Positions 1 through 14,035 of a DNA stretch of 64,000 bases are shown here, in pieces (the first letter of the stretch is position 1; each line of letters opens with the position of its first letter). The translations under genes and the position numbers were made by a program. The notes beneath the pieces were generated by a model. That model ran no database searches. It saw nothing but the letters and a program-made list of their open reading frames with translations, and had not been told where the DNA came from. Location of the stretch: the NCBI GenBank assembly GCA_012295275.1, contig CM022674.1, positions 3,293,242 to 3,357,241 of the forward strand, written 5' to 3'. The stretch is from Chrysomallon squamiferum (lineage: Eukaryota; Mollusca; Gastropoda; Neomphalida; Peltospiridae).

Positions 1-65
<65 letters not shown>

Positions 66-112
66 GTCGGTTTGTCTGTCTGTGTGTCTGTCTATCTATC
101 TGTCTATTTATA
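1..112. repeat. (TATC)n microsatellite at window edge
   Basis: Pure TATC repeat over about the first 64 bases, decaying into TGTC/TATC variants to about 112. It starts at base 1, so the tract continues to the left of the window and its full length is unknown. Confidence 0.97.
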
Positions 113-186
113 CATAATTTTACACACACACACACACATGTATACATATACACGTGCCTGTGTGTCTAACATTTTGTATGTATGCA

Positions 187-904
<718 letters not shown>

Positions 905-911
905 GCATACA

Positions 912-943
<32 letters not shown>

Positions 944-1020
944 AACATACTTACATATACACATGTATACATACATACATACATACATACATACATACAT
1001 TCATACATACATACACACAT
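905..1020. repeat. (ATAC)n microsatellite
   Basis: Tetranucleotide ATAC/CATA array in two blocks separated by about 30 degenerate bases. Tyr/Met/Val/Cys-rich frames on the minus strand are shadows of the repeat. Confidence 0.95.
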
Positions 1021-1155
1021 ACGTTATTAGTCTGAATATCCTTTTGGGTATGCAGTTATATACGTGACTTGATGTCATCACTCAATTCACGATAAACGAA
1101 CCGTCATTTTCCCAAGTGAATTTTCCCTGCCACTGAAGTTATTTGCATTGATCAC

Positions 1156-1354
1156 CTGAGTTTGACAAGTTGTTCAAAGTTTCTGAGAGTTTGGCCTGGG
1201 CGAGCAACATCGATTGACAGCGGAGTAATGACTGACCGAAATGAATTCGGTTTATTTTTCATGACAAACTGTCTGTGTCCTGCGGCTCTTTTGCGGTTCT
1301 TTCCGATGTCTTCGGACAACATTTGCTTGACTGTACTAAACTTTCTACACATAT
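1156..1354 (-). other. Exon-like island, unknown product
   Basis: A higher-GC patch is open on the minus strand for about 66 codons and encodes a basic, non-repetitive peptide (MCRKFSTVKQ... ending ...NFEQLVKLR). At its 3' end the minus strand reads ACTCAG|GTGATC, a fair donor; at its 5' end is a weak CAG acceptor without a good pyrimidine tract. I do not recognise the peptide. It could be an internal exon of a minus-strand gene, a decayed transposon ORF, or chance. The + strand of the same patch also carries an open frame of similar length, which lowers confidence. Confidence 0.25.
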
Positions 1355-1388
1355 CTGGGTGCTTTTAAGCCCGGTGTGTATAGAGGTG

Positions 1389-1389
<1 letters not shown>

Positions 1390-1427
<38 letters not shown>

Positions 1428-1483
1428 GTCTTTTTCCTCCGTTTCATTTTAAAAAAAGAAAGAAAAAAAAAGAAAAAAAAAAA
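1390..1483. repeat. (TTA)n tract and A-rich stretch
   Basis: About 38 bases of TTA are followed by AAAG-rich sequence. Such a pair often marks the tail of an old retroposon, but no body is recognisable next to it. Confidence 0.85.
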
Positions 1484-2914
1484 GATAGAGACTTTTTATT
1501 GAGTGACATTTAAAAATCATCATCGACTTGTATGGAACCTTTGGGAGAAGAAACTCTAGCGGACTACTTGTATCGCTCAAATCAGTCGTTTGCTCTTTAA
1601 AACATGTAACTGAAATCCAATACGCTTTCGATGTAAGTGTGCAATCTTTGCTGGATCAGCAAAACTATCGTGCAGACGTTCAGAAAGATGGATTAATGAC
1701 TATTGTGTCTCCACGTTTCTGATTTCATAAATTTTATCTCTGGAGGTTACCACTGGAATCGCTTTCTGTCTATTACATTGTATTTCAGTATATGAAAAGA
1801 AATTATATTTCGTTATACTCTAGTTCGGAGATGCACTTTTAACAAGTCGTTAACCTCCAGGACTTTGGTAGAGAGGATACATTATAACATTACAACGTCA
1901 GACGAGTTACGTAACTGCAAAAATAATTACAACGTTCAGCTGCGTATTCTTCTGATCACTATAACGGTTAATCTATTGTAATAGTTTTAATAACAATTAT
2001 TAAAAAAAAAAAAATTGTGATTAGTTTTCATCATTAATGACAAATTCATATCACATTGCTGTAACACACAGTGATGCGTTTATTGTGTTTACATGGACAG
2101 TCTTGTGTTTATATTGCACAGAACAGTTTTGAAATAGCACCGACAGTATTATATTCTCTTGTATTGTAATATAATCATATTTATATTCGCACAGTACAAA
2201 CAGTCCTGTTTTTTTTTTATATAGTTTAAGTAAAGACAGTAAACCGAACTTGTGTTTTACAAACTACATAATTTATACATTACGGTCCTATTGACAATAT
2301 TACGTTTCTACTGACCTAATATGTTTACATATGTTTGCATTAATGTGCTATAGAAACATATTGAGTTGATCAAAAATTTTGGAATACAGAACCGTGAATG
2401 TTTAGTTTTGTGTGGAAACAGACAAGTGCTCTAATCACTGTTGGAACGGGAAACAAATTACTGAGGTAAGAGATTAGATCACGCCGTTATAGCTACGCGC
2501 TCTAGTGGTTGAATGAATTCGTATAATAACTGAAATCGTGTTTTGGAATTTGCTGTAAAGTCATTCCCTACTGTATCGAGTTAATAAGTATTCCGAGAAA
2601 TAGATAATAAAAACCCCCCACTATTTATGGATGAGGTGATCACGTGATCAGTTGTGAGACACGTTTGAATCAGTAAGAAGATAATCAATTTACGGTTATG
2701 GAATCCTTGTCAAATTCGGCTCTAGCAATTACTCGGTCACACAAGAAGAGTTGGTTACAAAGATTACATTTTATGACGAGCCTCAAGGCGTAATAACACA
2801 ACTTTCAAAAAAAGACAAAGAAATAATAAAAAAAAAAAAAATCCTAGCAGAGAAATGCTGCTTTATTAGATGATGTTTGAAAAATACCAAAATTACCGTG
2901 TTTATTTATTAACT
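1484..2914. other. AT-rich intergenic DNA, no gene recognised
   Basis: An open + strand stretch at 1528-1722 (about 64 codons, non-repetitive) has no convincing splice sites and is not recognised. Around 2060-2210 there are loosely repeated phrases built on acagt-ttgtgtttatatt-gcacag, perhaps a decayed tandem repeat. Nothing else can be supported. Confidence 0.5.
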
Positions 2915-3043
2915 GAGAAAGTTATCCGAAAAATCCGATGAAGATGTTTAAACTGAGGAATATAAAAGAGAGAAAAAGAAAAAATACCACGAACCGAGAG
3001 AAAAGTTATCCGAAAAATCCGATGAAGAGAAACTGAGGAAAAT
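2915..3043. repeat. Direct repeat, two copies about 83 bp apart
   Basis: The phrase gttatccgaaaaatccgatg with flanking gagaaa and aagag occurs at about 2921 and again at about 3004, each followed by a similar actgagg-aa-ata phrase. It is a small local duplication of unknown origin. Confidence 0.8.
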
Positions 3044-3103
3044 AAGAAAAAAAAAGGAATAATTTTTATAACAACTCTGTTCAGCAGTTCCAATAAGCGA
3101 AGA

Positions 3104-3400
3104 ATCGGTTGATTTCTGGAGGGGTTTCCAGAACGACGGATTTTTTTTTTTTTTTCTGTCGACGTCTGCATACGACGTCTGCATACGACGACGCCACGCT
3201 CCAAAATCAAGAACAGAACTGTCAACGACCGCACGGTCGACGTATAACTTCTTCTGTTGTAACTTCCTCCGTCTGAAACGAGGAGATTCCGAGCACTCGA
3301 CTTTCTTCTGTCGAGATCGTTTTCGTTTCGGATTAGTTTCTGGAGCGGTTTTTTTTTTTTTTTTTTTTTTTTTTTCTGTCGTCTCCGAAAACGATCGTCT
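3104..3400. repeat. Diverged duplication with poly-T cores
   Basis: Two blocks share the order tttctggagnggttt, poly-T, then ctgtcg and cgtctgc. The first is at about 3113-3185 and the second at about 3339-3405. The first also contains two adjacent copies of acgtctgcatacg. The long minus-strand frame across them is Lys-rich because of the poly-T and is not a credible gene. Confidence 0.6.
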
Positions 3401-3738
3401 GCTTCTGTGTTCTTCATTTCTGAACCAGTGTCAGGTTACAGAAATCAGCCGTTCTTTTCCTGCTTCGGGAATCGTCTTTCCAATTTTTTTTTGTTTTTTT
3501 TGTTTTGTTTTTTTTGATTCCTTGCAAGACTTTCCGGGTTGCGTAACCAAATCTCGTTCAGTTTGAATGTGTAATATTTCTTACTTCAGTTTCCATTTCA
3601 CTAAAAGCATCGTCATTATCTGTAACTCTATTCGTATATTATTTGCTAGACTGTGATGCGTATTTTCTCTATTTATTTGAAAAAAATAAATAACACAATT
3701 GTTGATGTGACTAAAGAAAATCTTGGTTGGATATAAGA

Positions 3739-3850
<112 letters not shown>

Positions 3851-5070
3851 CTTTTTTTTTTTTATCCTGTTGTCGAAAATCGGATTTCTTCTTTGACAGT
3901 CTCAAAATGTTTTGCTTCAGTTTATCTGAGAACATTCTGGATCATATTTTCCACATTCACCAGGAATATCCTTTCTCAAACTTATTACGAAGACGCGACA
4001 CATCCGCTTATCATCATGTCGACAATATCTGTCAATATTTGGAACATTATTCAAAATAAGACGCAGGAAGTGACGTAAGCAGCTTTATCGGATTTCATTC
4101 CTTCTTCTGCCTACGGGGGAGTATATAAGTTCATATACTTTAAAAAAAAAAAAAAATTTTTTCTTCACTATTATTTAAAAAAAAAAAAAAATTGGGGTTT
4201 GTTATTATAAAACAAACGAGCTGCATTCTTTAAAGAGAATTTAACAGTTTTATTGATTTGCTGGTCTCAGTGGTTCTAAATGTTATGGGTGCTAATTTTG
4301 AGTTTCGAGTTGCCATGTCTCATCAGATAGTTCATCAGTATTGTCACCAAAAGAGAGAACTGAGATCCAGGAAGCACGATGTCCACTTGCGCAGTAAACT
4401 GTTAATGGATGTGATTTGTATCTCGAGGAAATTTTCATATTTCGCGACAGAAACAGAACTGAATGTGATGTTCGAGCGAAGAGGTGAATATTTCTAAACA
4501 GGTTTCTTCTGTGTTCTTCTGAGTTCTGTTTTATGATTTGGATCTTCCCGTTCAGGTATTTTTGAACAGGATTGTTACCGTGAGTGCTTGTGAAATTTTT
4601 CTTTATTTTTTTTTTTTTTCTTTAATGAATTCGGAATAAATTACCATACAATGCACAGAATGCGAAAAAAGTTGATTCCGAAGCCGTATTAGTTTAAAAG
4701 AAAAAGTTTACGTCATTGCTGAAAACAAGTTACAATAGTATAAAGGAATCTTTTAGAAGATAATGAATTATGAATTAGATCGTAAGAAGTGTTATAAATT
4801 GATGAAACAGAGACAGTAAGAAAGTGACAGAGAGAATAGTACAATGGTGACGAAAATAATTTCAGATAACAGAGGATTATTGTAAAGATAAGGAATCTAG
4901 GAATTTTATCAGAGGAAAATATTTCAGACTAGAAGCGTACAAGAGACTGTTAGTTAACACGTTAATAGAGAAAACAGACAGACAGCAAAAACACGACAAG
5001 AGTTTATATTAGTAGGCTAAAACACAAAAATACCAACACAAACGAACGCAATAGACGAATTACAACACAG
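3851..5070. other. AT-rich intergenic DNA
   Basis: Contains two neighbouring poly-A runs (about 4142-4157 and 4177-4190). A + strand frame from the ATG at 4315 runs about 60 codons to a stop at 4495 (MSHQIVHQYC...), with a possible GAG|GTGAAT donor near 4483. It matches no family I know and is kept only as a possibility. Confidence 0.45.
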
Positions 5071-5290
5071 AATATAATACATTCCAGGAAACCAAAATAA
5101 CATACATTTTACAACAGAACCAAATCTATAACACATTCTAGAATACAACACACAATATATTACATTCCAGAATACAGTACAACGTATAATACATTCCAGA
5201 ATACAATACAAAATATAATACATTCCAGAATACAAAACAAAATATAATACATTCCAGAATACAATTTAGAATATAACACATTAGAAAATC
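5071..5290. repeat. 30-bp minisatellite (about 7 units)
   Basis: Units of the form atacattccagaatacaata plus caaaatata repeat every 30 bases. The right-hand copies are best preserved and the left-hand ones are diverged. Because 30 is a multiple of three, the minus strand stays open through the array, giving a Cys/Tyr/Leu-rich pseudo-peptide with a 10-residue period. Confidence 0.9.
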
Positions 5291-5304
5291 TAATATAGGA
5301 CTAC

Positions 5305-5368
<64 letters not shown>
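5305..5368. repeat. (AAT)n microsatellite
   Basis: Pure AAT repeat of about 64 bases, directly after the 30-bp minisatellite. Confidence 0.97.
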
Positions 5369-5369
<1 letters not shown>

Positions 5370-7561
5370 GAAGGTCGAATTTTAAAAATATATCTCAGAA
5401 CACAATATATATGAGAACATAAAACAAATTGCAAGAAAAAAGTTCAAGCATTACAAAATTATAAAGTTAATAAAATAATAATAATAACAATAATAATACA
5501 TTAAAAACAAAAAAACAACAACATTAAAGACATAGAAATAATAGAAAACAAAACAGAAAAAAACAACAAAAACAACAAAAAATTAAGAAAGAAAACATAC
5601 AGAAAAAAATAAAAAATAAAAAAAAGACATAACATATCTGATATCTGCTACAACTTCTCGTATTACCCAGAGATTAAATGTTTTACATATACTACTACAC
5701 CAACATCATACATCCATACAAATATTCTGCGCAAACAGTTCTCTCTGGAATTCCTCTTCAGCTGGTCTGTCTGTTATCAGACGTGCGACTGTTTCAGATT
5801 AGACCCAGCATCGCTGGTAAATATGACAGCCGATTTAAAATTCTGATCCGTACATATTAACCCAGCCACGGAATGTCATTTGGCTACAGTATTACTTCAG
5901 CTGTAGTTACCACGTATATCAGACAATATTAAAACGCGTTAGGCTGCTTTTCTCTCTCGCTTTCTCTCTCTCTCTCTCTCCTGATGGCCTGTCTAATTTC
6001 AGAATAATGCGTTGGCTGTTTCTTATGTAACATTCAATCACCTCTAACGATCACATAATTACATATTTATCTGACGGAGGTTTGGCGCTCAAAAACAGAT
6101 TCTTCTTTCTTTTATTGATGAACATCGTTGCTGCTCTCGATTGTTTGTTTACGACGAATAACTGCTTTGTTAAACTGACTCCGCTGAAGATTCGACAACT
6201 GTGAAGGTTTCTAAGGTTATCTGTTTTGTGTAACAGGGACAGAACGTCTACCCTCTTCTGTCTAGGAGAGGAAAATAATCAAGTTTTTCTCTTGGACTAT
6301 CATGCTGTGCGTATCAAGGAGAAGGAGATCGTATTCTTGTTTTTTGAATCAATGACTATGGTATTGTATCAAAGAAGGATGGACTGCTATGTATCTAGGA
6401 TATTAAATAAATCATTTTTGCATCAGACAGGCATAGATTACCGTACTGAACTAAGAAGACTAAATAATCATTTTGTATCAAATACCCTATTCAGCTGTGT
6501 TTCTCTGTTATGGAGTCTAGTGTACTGTCTTGTATGAAGGCAACTAGTTTCTTGCAGTTTGTCTCTAATGTACTCTTTTATAAAGGTGAATGAAGTCATT
6601 TCTTGTATCAAAGGGGAGCTGAGTTTACGAAGAAGACAAAAGTGTCCTGTTATGTTAAGGATATTATATACCTTGAATCATGCTGACTAAAGTCATCTTT
6701 TGTGTGACAGAGATTTAAGTTGCATTGTCTTGTCAAGGAGTTTAAGCTATCATACAATAGTCTGGTGTTTTATGAAGGACGCTAAGCTATTTGTATTGTG
6801 TGAATTAGGTTTAAATTGCAAAGTTGTTTTAATTACCCAGTTCATTCACTGAGAAAAGCTGAGTGGAACTAGAAAATAATTCTTTCACAATTCGTCAAGA
6901 GAGATAACTGCGAATCATTTAGAGTTATACATGTTTTAACAGTGTTGTTAACTTGAATATTTGAACTGACAAGTCACAAAAAAAAAAAAAAAAAAAAAAA
7001 ATTAAAATAATTTGACGATTTTATAATAATGAAAGGTGACTGTACATTTTTGTTTTTTTGTTAAAGATTAACACATCATTCTTGTCTGAGAAAAAACATT
7101 TTCTTTTTGAATCAGAAAAAGTAAATAGGTTTACTTACAAATTCTGATTTAAATTCCTCTCCAAAATTAGCTACGGATGTTTAAGTTTCTGTAATTCTGA
7201 AGTATAAGTAAGTTCAGACTGAAAAATTTCTGATAAAATCGAATTTGAATTACAAAGAAACTGTATATATAGATTTGCATCTATAAATATATCTACATAT
7301 ATTGATATAAATAGAAATACTGGTGCTGCAGAATTTGGTTTCTATTTTTGACCGCTCTAGGATGTGTGACTTACTTTATTTAAAAGAAATGGAAAAAAAG
7401 AAAAAGAAGAATATGACCGAGGCACAAACCGAATTTTATTTTGTTTTAGATAACTATTTCCTAACACAATTCTGCGTTTGTTTTAACTAAACACTCATTT
7501 TCACTAAACGAAGTGGCTGAGAAGATCCAACAAACAAATAATAATCACTTCCCTTGTGGAG
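5369..7561. other. AT-rich DNA upstream of the tetraspan gene
   Basis: 5460-5640 is a low-complexity A/AAC stretch. 6200-6830 carries a loosely repeated phrase (see the next entry). 6977-7001 is poly-A. No upstream noncoding exon or TATA box could be fixed in the last kilobase, although the promoter for the first exon at 7586 must lie in this region. Confidence 0.5.
6215..6830. repeat. Highly diverged tandem repeat (possible)
   Basis: Phrases such as ttgtatcaaagaagga, cttgtatgaaggcaacta, cttgtatcaaaggggagct and tttatgaaggacgctaagct recur at irregular 40-80 base intervals. This resembles a decayed minisatellite. A 103-codon frame at 6226-6537 falls inside it and is probably a by-product. Confidence 0.4.
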
Positions 7562-7585
7562 TAACTTGTCAGTTACCTCAAAAAC

Positions 7586-8098
7586 ATGGTCGACACTGAA
7601 ATGAACTCGATTACGGCAATTTCCGAATTAACCTCGGACGTTTCCGGCGGAAAGGTTGATACAACGCAATTGACAAACGATTCTGTTGAAGAAGACGAAA
7701 CAAATCCTTCCAGAACTTTCGTCGAGAAATCTGAAATAAGCTGCGACTCGGAAACTGACGACATATTCATGAGCATTGCCGAAGAACTACCGAAGCAGAA
7801 ACTCGGTTCAGCGAGGAAAAATCCGCAAGAAATCCCGAAAAGTCCACGACTGTTCACGAACGACTCACGGAAAACGTCGAACGAGTTCCGACGCGTTTCT
7901 TTCAATTCGCCGAAGAATTCGCCTGCGCCACGGAAAGCGTCGAAGACGTCTATCGTTTGTCAAAGCTGTCGCTCGGACAAAGTCGCCGATGCCCGTAAGG
8001 CATCGTCGAGCTTGTCGCGACAGCTGTCGTGGGCGCCTAGCAACATGATGATGCAGTTTGACGATCAGCAGTTTGAAGGAAGACTCAAATGTTCACAA
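7586..8098 (+). CDS. First coding exon 1A, long cytosolic N-terminus
   Basis: The ATG at 7586 has a good context (A at -3, G at +4) and an in-frame stop 24 bases upstream (TAA at 7562), so translation is well placed to start here. The exon encodes 171 residues. The first about 80 are acidic and Ser/Thr-rich. The rest is basic, with Ser-Pro sites and Arg-directed kinase-like sites (RRVSF, SPKNSP, RQLSW). It has no signal peptide or membrane segment and is probably disordered and cytosolic. It ends RLKCSQ in phase 0 at a gtatgt donor at 8099, which fits the phase-0 acceptor at 29439. GC and codon use stand well above the flanks. Such an extension is far longer than the roughly 20-residue N-terminus usual in the family. 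A further exon inside the 21-kb intron cannot be excluded. Confidence 0.85.
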
Positions 8099-8334
8099 GT
8101 ATGTATTTAAAAAATGTCTCTAAATATAGGGGTTTTTTTGAACACGTAACCGTTTAATGTAAGTAAACGAAAACCATGAATTAAAAAGAAAGGCTCGTTA
8201 GTTTGATGACGTCAAGTGATTGTTTCTGACGTTACAAAATTATTCCAGGATTTGTATTGAATGTATTTAAAATAACGTTTCTGTTACAGTTTAATTACTT
8301 ACTTGTTTATTTTATAGTCGTCTTTATAATCATT

Positions 8335-8335
<1 letters not shown>

Positions 8336-8371
<36 letters not shown>

Positions 8372-8410
8372 TGAATTTGTTAGTTTTATGAATTTATTTA
8401 TTTATTTATT
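8336..8410. repeat. (ATT)n and (TTTA)n microsatellites
   Basis: About 35 bases of ATT, a short spacer, then TTTA units within intron 1. Confidence 0.9.
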
Positions 8411-9825
8411 GTCGTTTTCTTTATTTCTATTTTCTTCTTGTTTTTTTTCACTGATTTGATACAAAATGCTACGTTCCTTGCACAAAACGTTGCCCTAGAT
8501 AACTAGGTCATTTTCTAAATATAATTTATCTGTTTTACTAACATTATCACTTATTTTACTTTATAATTATCTCTTAGACTTCAGTTAGTTCATCTGTACT
8601 CCTCTCAGTTTGAAAGTCTTTCTGTAGAGAATAACTACGTTACACTCGAGTCTAATATAACTATACATTGTTAGGTACAATTACATTACTCAGTAGATAT
8701 CCGTTAGTCTGTTTTACTAACATTATTACTTGTTTCACGTTGTATTTTTAACTTTTCTCGGTCACAATTATGTTCTACGATCTTCCTTCTACTTATGTTA
8801 TCATAGAGTATAATACAAGTTGTGTGTGTGTGCGTGTGTGTGTGCATATTTTTGTGTCTAATTAAACTGATCTAATATAATAATATAAATAATATATATA
8901 TATATTTTTTTTCTTTTTTTTTCTGAAGAATAAATAAATTACACCTGGAGTATAATTAATACACATATAATTATATGCATCCACAAGCATACACCAAAAT
9001 CAACACACACACACACACTTCAGACATAGGGATCTTTTGTAAGTTTCTAGTTATTATTATTTAAGGGTAATTAGGTTATTTATCACATGGTGCAGCCATG
9101 AATACCTCTAATTTATGCGTATATGTGTGGTTAAGTATGTATGTCTATAAGGATAAGCTTGTATGAATGTATGTTCGTGTGTATGTATGTTTTTGTGTAT
9201 ATATATATATATGTGTGTGTCTACAGAAGGCGCGATGATTACATGAATTTGAAATTCCTGTACAAGAACGGTTACTGAGTTATGTTAATATACATTTATC
9301 TTTTTTGTTATTTATTTATCTTATCAATAATTCTTTCCAGACTGAGTCAGGATTGATCTCACATAAACTGAATTTCACTGTAGTTTACGCGTTATTCATT
9401 TATACAGTCAACTGTCAAGTTGTTATGCACGTGTGGTCATGAATACGCGAATGAGAATGTGTGTGCGTCTGTGTGTGTGTGTCTTTGTGCGTCTGTGTTG
9501 GTCCGTCTAAAGTAGGTGCACGCCAGTACATCAATCTATTTTCTGATGATTTATTTCAGAGGTTTGACAAGAGATAGTAATTACGGTTAGATTTGTTCCT
9601 TAACTTTTTTGTCCACTGTATTTTGATTTTTCATCACTGCTAGTAACTTCAGGCTACGATGACTTAGACATGGAATTAACATAGATATTGTCTCTGCTTT
9701 ACTAAGTTTGGGGACTTCTGTTGTCATTATCGGTTAGTTTTGCCTGTGGGTGCTATTAATGGTATGACTGAGTGTTCCATTCCGGTAGAACATGTCTGTT
9801 TTAATTACTTGTAGTGTGTGAGTGA

Positions 9826-9855
9826 GTATGTGTGTGTGTGTAAGTGCATAAGTGC

Positions 9856-9927
<72 letters not shown>
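9826..9927. repeat. (GT)n-(GA)n compound microsatellite
   Basis: GT units followed directly by about 56 bases of GA, the same GT-to-GA order as the tract at 187-311. Confidence 0.95.
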
Positions 9928-9930
<3 letters not shown>

Positions 9931-10669
9931 TAAAAGAATAATTCTGATGCGATGATTTAAAAGAATAATTGTTGCTGATGATGGACTTAAATTAATTGTT
10001 AATTGCTATATTAAGTTCCCTATTACCAGCATCACCAACATGTTTATCATTACCATTATTATCATAATCGCAATCATCGTCATCTTTATTATTATCATCA
10101 TCATTCTTCCATCATTTCTTTTCATTTCATTATTTACGAAGAGAACTGCTAAAAGCACATGGCTTCTACACTTTAATTATTCAGTGTTCTGTTTAGAAAG
10201 ACAAAAACAGATCCATCAGACAGGAATAATGACATGATGGAAAACGAACAGAGTTGAACAAGTTCAAACAACACATACTTACCTTATTAAAACAGTTTAT
10301 GAATTATTTACAAAGTAAGCAATATCCTAATGGTATGAGATAGGCCTACATCTGCAAGATTACTGCACTGTGTTATCCAGACAGTAAATCACTCATGCTT
10401 TGCAAGTTCAAATTCTTTATCGTACGGAAAAGTGTAAACACACAATCGTATTGCTTCCAATAACCGCGGAAATTCTGATCTTAAACTCGTGTAATTAAAG
10501 ATAAATACAAATTTAAATAACAATTATATGCAATGAGATGTCTTAAACACCCGCTTTTATTACAAGTGACTTCGTAAAATTCGTCCAATAAGGATTTTAT
10601 CGAAGCAATAAGCAACGCTTTATTCTCTCCGAATGAGAGGAAATAAAAAAACAAAACAAAAAAACAAAA

Positions 10670-10726
10670 ATGGCGGATTGCGAATTAATGACGTCAGCAC
10701 AAAAACAAAAAGCGTGGTTTAATAAG
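10670..10726 (+). other. Possible alternative short first exon
   Basis: The ATG at 10670 lies in a favourable context (aaaaATGGCG). A 19-codon frame (MADCELMTSAQKQKAWFNK) runs to AAG|GTTTGT, a usable donor, in phase 0 as the exon at 29439 needs. Spliced there it would give a 200-residue protein, closer to the usual family size than the product of exon 1A. The K-x-SQ ending shared by the two stronger first exons is missing, so this is a candidate only. Confidence 0.25.
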
Positions 10727-11049
10727 GTTTGTTGAGTTCCCCCCTACACACACACACACACACCAGAAACGTTCTTAATGAAAATTTCATTTATCCAGAG
10801 ACGTGAAAAACCACGTAAATGGTAAATACGTATTAGTCACGTGTATTGGAATTGTTTCTAAAATACGTTTTCTCGTGTCTCAGAACATACTTAGTGTAAA
10901 TGAGACGGAAACAACAACGCTTTCTCGTGTTTTTGGTAATGCCCGAAGTCACCGTAGTTCATGACTTTATTCGGCGACCAATTATACGCGTAGGTTCTTT
11001 ACAAGAAAATATGACGCCCACATAACATTACCCTGTACAAAACAACTGC

Positions 11050-11361
<312 letters not shown>

Positions 11362-11657
11362 GATTCGTGTATCTTTTCACGGTATATTTTGTTTTCAGTG
11401 ACTTCTTCTGCTATACGGTATCACTCCGTAGTGCTAAATTATTTATTCAGTTTTACCGCGGCTGACAGAAATCTGAACCTGTTAGTTTGTTATCCGGCTT
11501 CTTTCCTTATCCGATTTGACACTAATAGTTTCACACGATGTCACTGATCGATATAGGAGCCATAAGTTCATAACGAAAAATATCATAATGCATATGCATG
11601 TGCGTATTATCTTACTTAGCACCTTTAACTACAGATTAGGAACGGATCTTTAATAAA

Positions 11658-11943
<286 letters not shown>

Positions 11944-12484
11944 GATCGACGGAGATAGAGAATGAAGAAGGAAGATAAAGCATGATATACGTATGTTAAT
12001 ATTCAAATGGTGAATTTCTTTCTGTTGTTTTGTCAGCATGTATCTGCAGTTTGAGGTAAAAAAAATAAAAAGAGGATTTATTTCATGCACTGACGTCTAC
12101 TTAATCTGAGGTCATCTGATAACGCAGATGAGGTCAAAATCGATTTATAGCAGGAAATTAAGAATCTTTAGAAATACGTCTTGTGTCAGTACGCTTGCTT
12201 GGCACGCAACATTTAAATACCCTGCTTCGTCGTATGATACCTTACAAAGTCACGGAGATAAACGAAGCGAAAGCGTTTTTTTTTTTTTACGTTTGAACAC
12301 GCTGCAAGAACGGAACAGAGAGACCAATTTTAACCTCGAATGCTCGGCATCTATTTCCGAGAATGTGTACATTATATTTCGTAATGACTTCTTGTTTGTA
12401 ACGTAATGGATCGTGTCCCTCTCTTGTTTAGACGGTGATGAGTGAATTATAGAATGCTAACAGTGATGAACTGTGTGGGTGCCT

Positions 12485-12545
12485 CTGTGAGTGTATGTGT
12501 GTGTGTGAGTGTGTGTGTCTCTGTGTGTGTGCGTGTGTGTGAGTG
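12485..12545. repeat. (GT)n imperfect microsatellite
   Basis: GT repeat interrupted by GA and CT steps. Confidence 0.9.
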
Positions 12546-12718
12546 TTTAGAAACAGGCTCAAATCAGCAAGGAGAATTGATGTTAAATGACAGGTACTGG
12601 CCGCTCTCGGTGGTAAGTGTGATGAAGCTGTACTGTCTTCACGTAATGTTTTTCTCACTCATTTTCGTCTTGATTGAGCGCTGAAATTTAGTCATCAAGG
12701 TCTGATGTAGACAGACAT

Positions 12719-12872
<154 letters not shown>

Positions 12873-13925
12873 ATTGACACGAGAGAAAAAGCTGCCACGT
12901 ATTGCACTAATTTCTTTTCTCATTTTCTTCCACGATTTTAAAGAATTATGGAAATCTCTTTTCAGACGTATATATCATGTAGGATTGTGTGAAATATGCT
13001 ATCCGTCCCTACCCCCCTCCCCATCTCAAATCCTTGGTTTAGAAAAGGAATATAACTCTAAGGGTTTCCTGATGTTAAATGCGGTTTTATTTACAGTGAC
13101 ACTTTAAAATAGAAAAAAACAAACTCAGAATAGATCTTCAGAGTTAATGCCTCTGGGTTCGAAAATTTTCCACAGAAAGCTAAATGCCATCAGACTTATT
13201 TGTCTAATTTGTTTCGCATCTCGATAAGGAATGGTTAAAAATCTGACGTCACTGTTGGTCTCTGGATTTCTTTTCGTTCTTATTTTGTTTGTTTGTTTTT
13301 GGTGTTTTTGTTTTTTCCCGTTTTTTTTTTTTTTTTTCCATGTCATGTTGAACTGACGTAAATATGTTGTAATATGACAGAGTTTCAAAAAAAAAAGAAA
13401 GAAAAGCAAATTAGAATGTTAATGATTCATTAAATGAACTGCACGTTGTGTTTGTCTTTCATAAGCACTGGCTTTAGAAGTTGAAATCGTTTTGAAATAG
13501 AATGAAGTTCAGTGGCATGTCATTTTCTCAACAGACGTTATTTCTCAATGCGCTGTTTTCTCTGAAACACAGTCTTAAATTTTTATGACGTTATTGTTCG
13601 GAATATGGCGAATTATTTTAATGACTTATTCTGTGTGACTGATCAAATTTAAGAATAAATATTCTTCGATAAAAAATAATATGTATATATATATATAAAA
13701 TCCTATTTGTTTCTTATTTAACTTTTCTCTTCTTATTTCTGAATTGACTACTAACTAGCTCATCATTTTAACATAATTAATGAATGAATAATAATAATAA
13801 CAAGAACAACAATAACAACACAATAACAACAACAACACAATAACAAGTAGAATAACGATAGACTATAACGGTTTTGGGTTTTTTTTTTTATTTTTTTATT
13901 ACCTGCAACATTAAATAATATCTAC

Positions 13926-13926
13926 A

Positions 13927-13973
<47 letters not shown>

Positions 13974-13974
13974 C

Positions 13975-14009
<35 letters not shown>

Positions 14010-14035
14010 TATAATTATAATAAAAATAATAATTT
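13926..14035. repeat. (AAT)n microsatellite
   Basis: About 80 bases of AAT with one ATC variant, then degenerate AAT/ATT. Confidence 0.95.

Noticed and set aside
2902-3417. 171-codon minus-strand frame
   Set aside because: It owes its length to poly-T runs giving poly-Lys and to a local duplication. There are no splice sites or family features.
12128-12406. 92-codon + strand frame
   Set aside because: No acceptor or donor, composition like the flanks, and a poly-T run inside.
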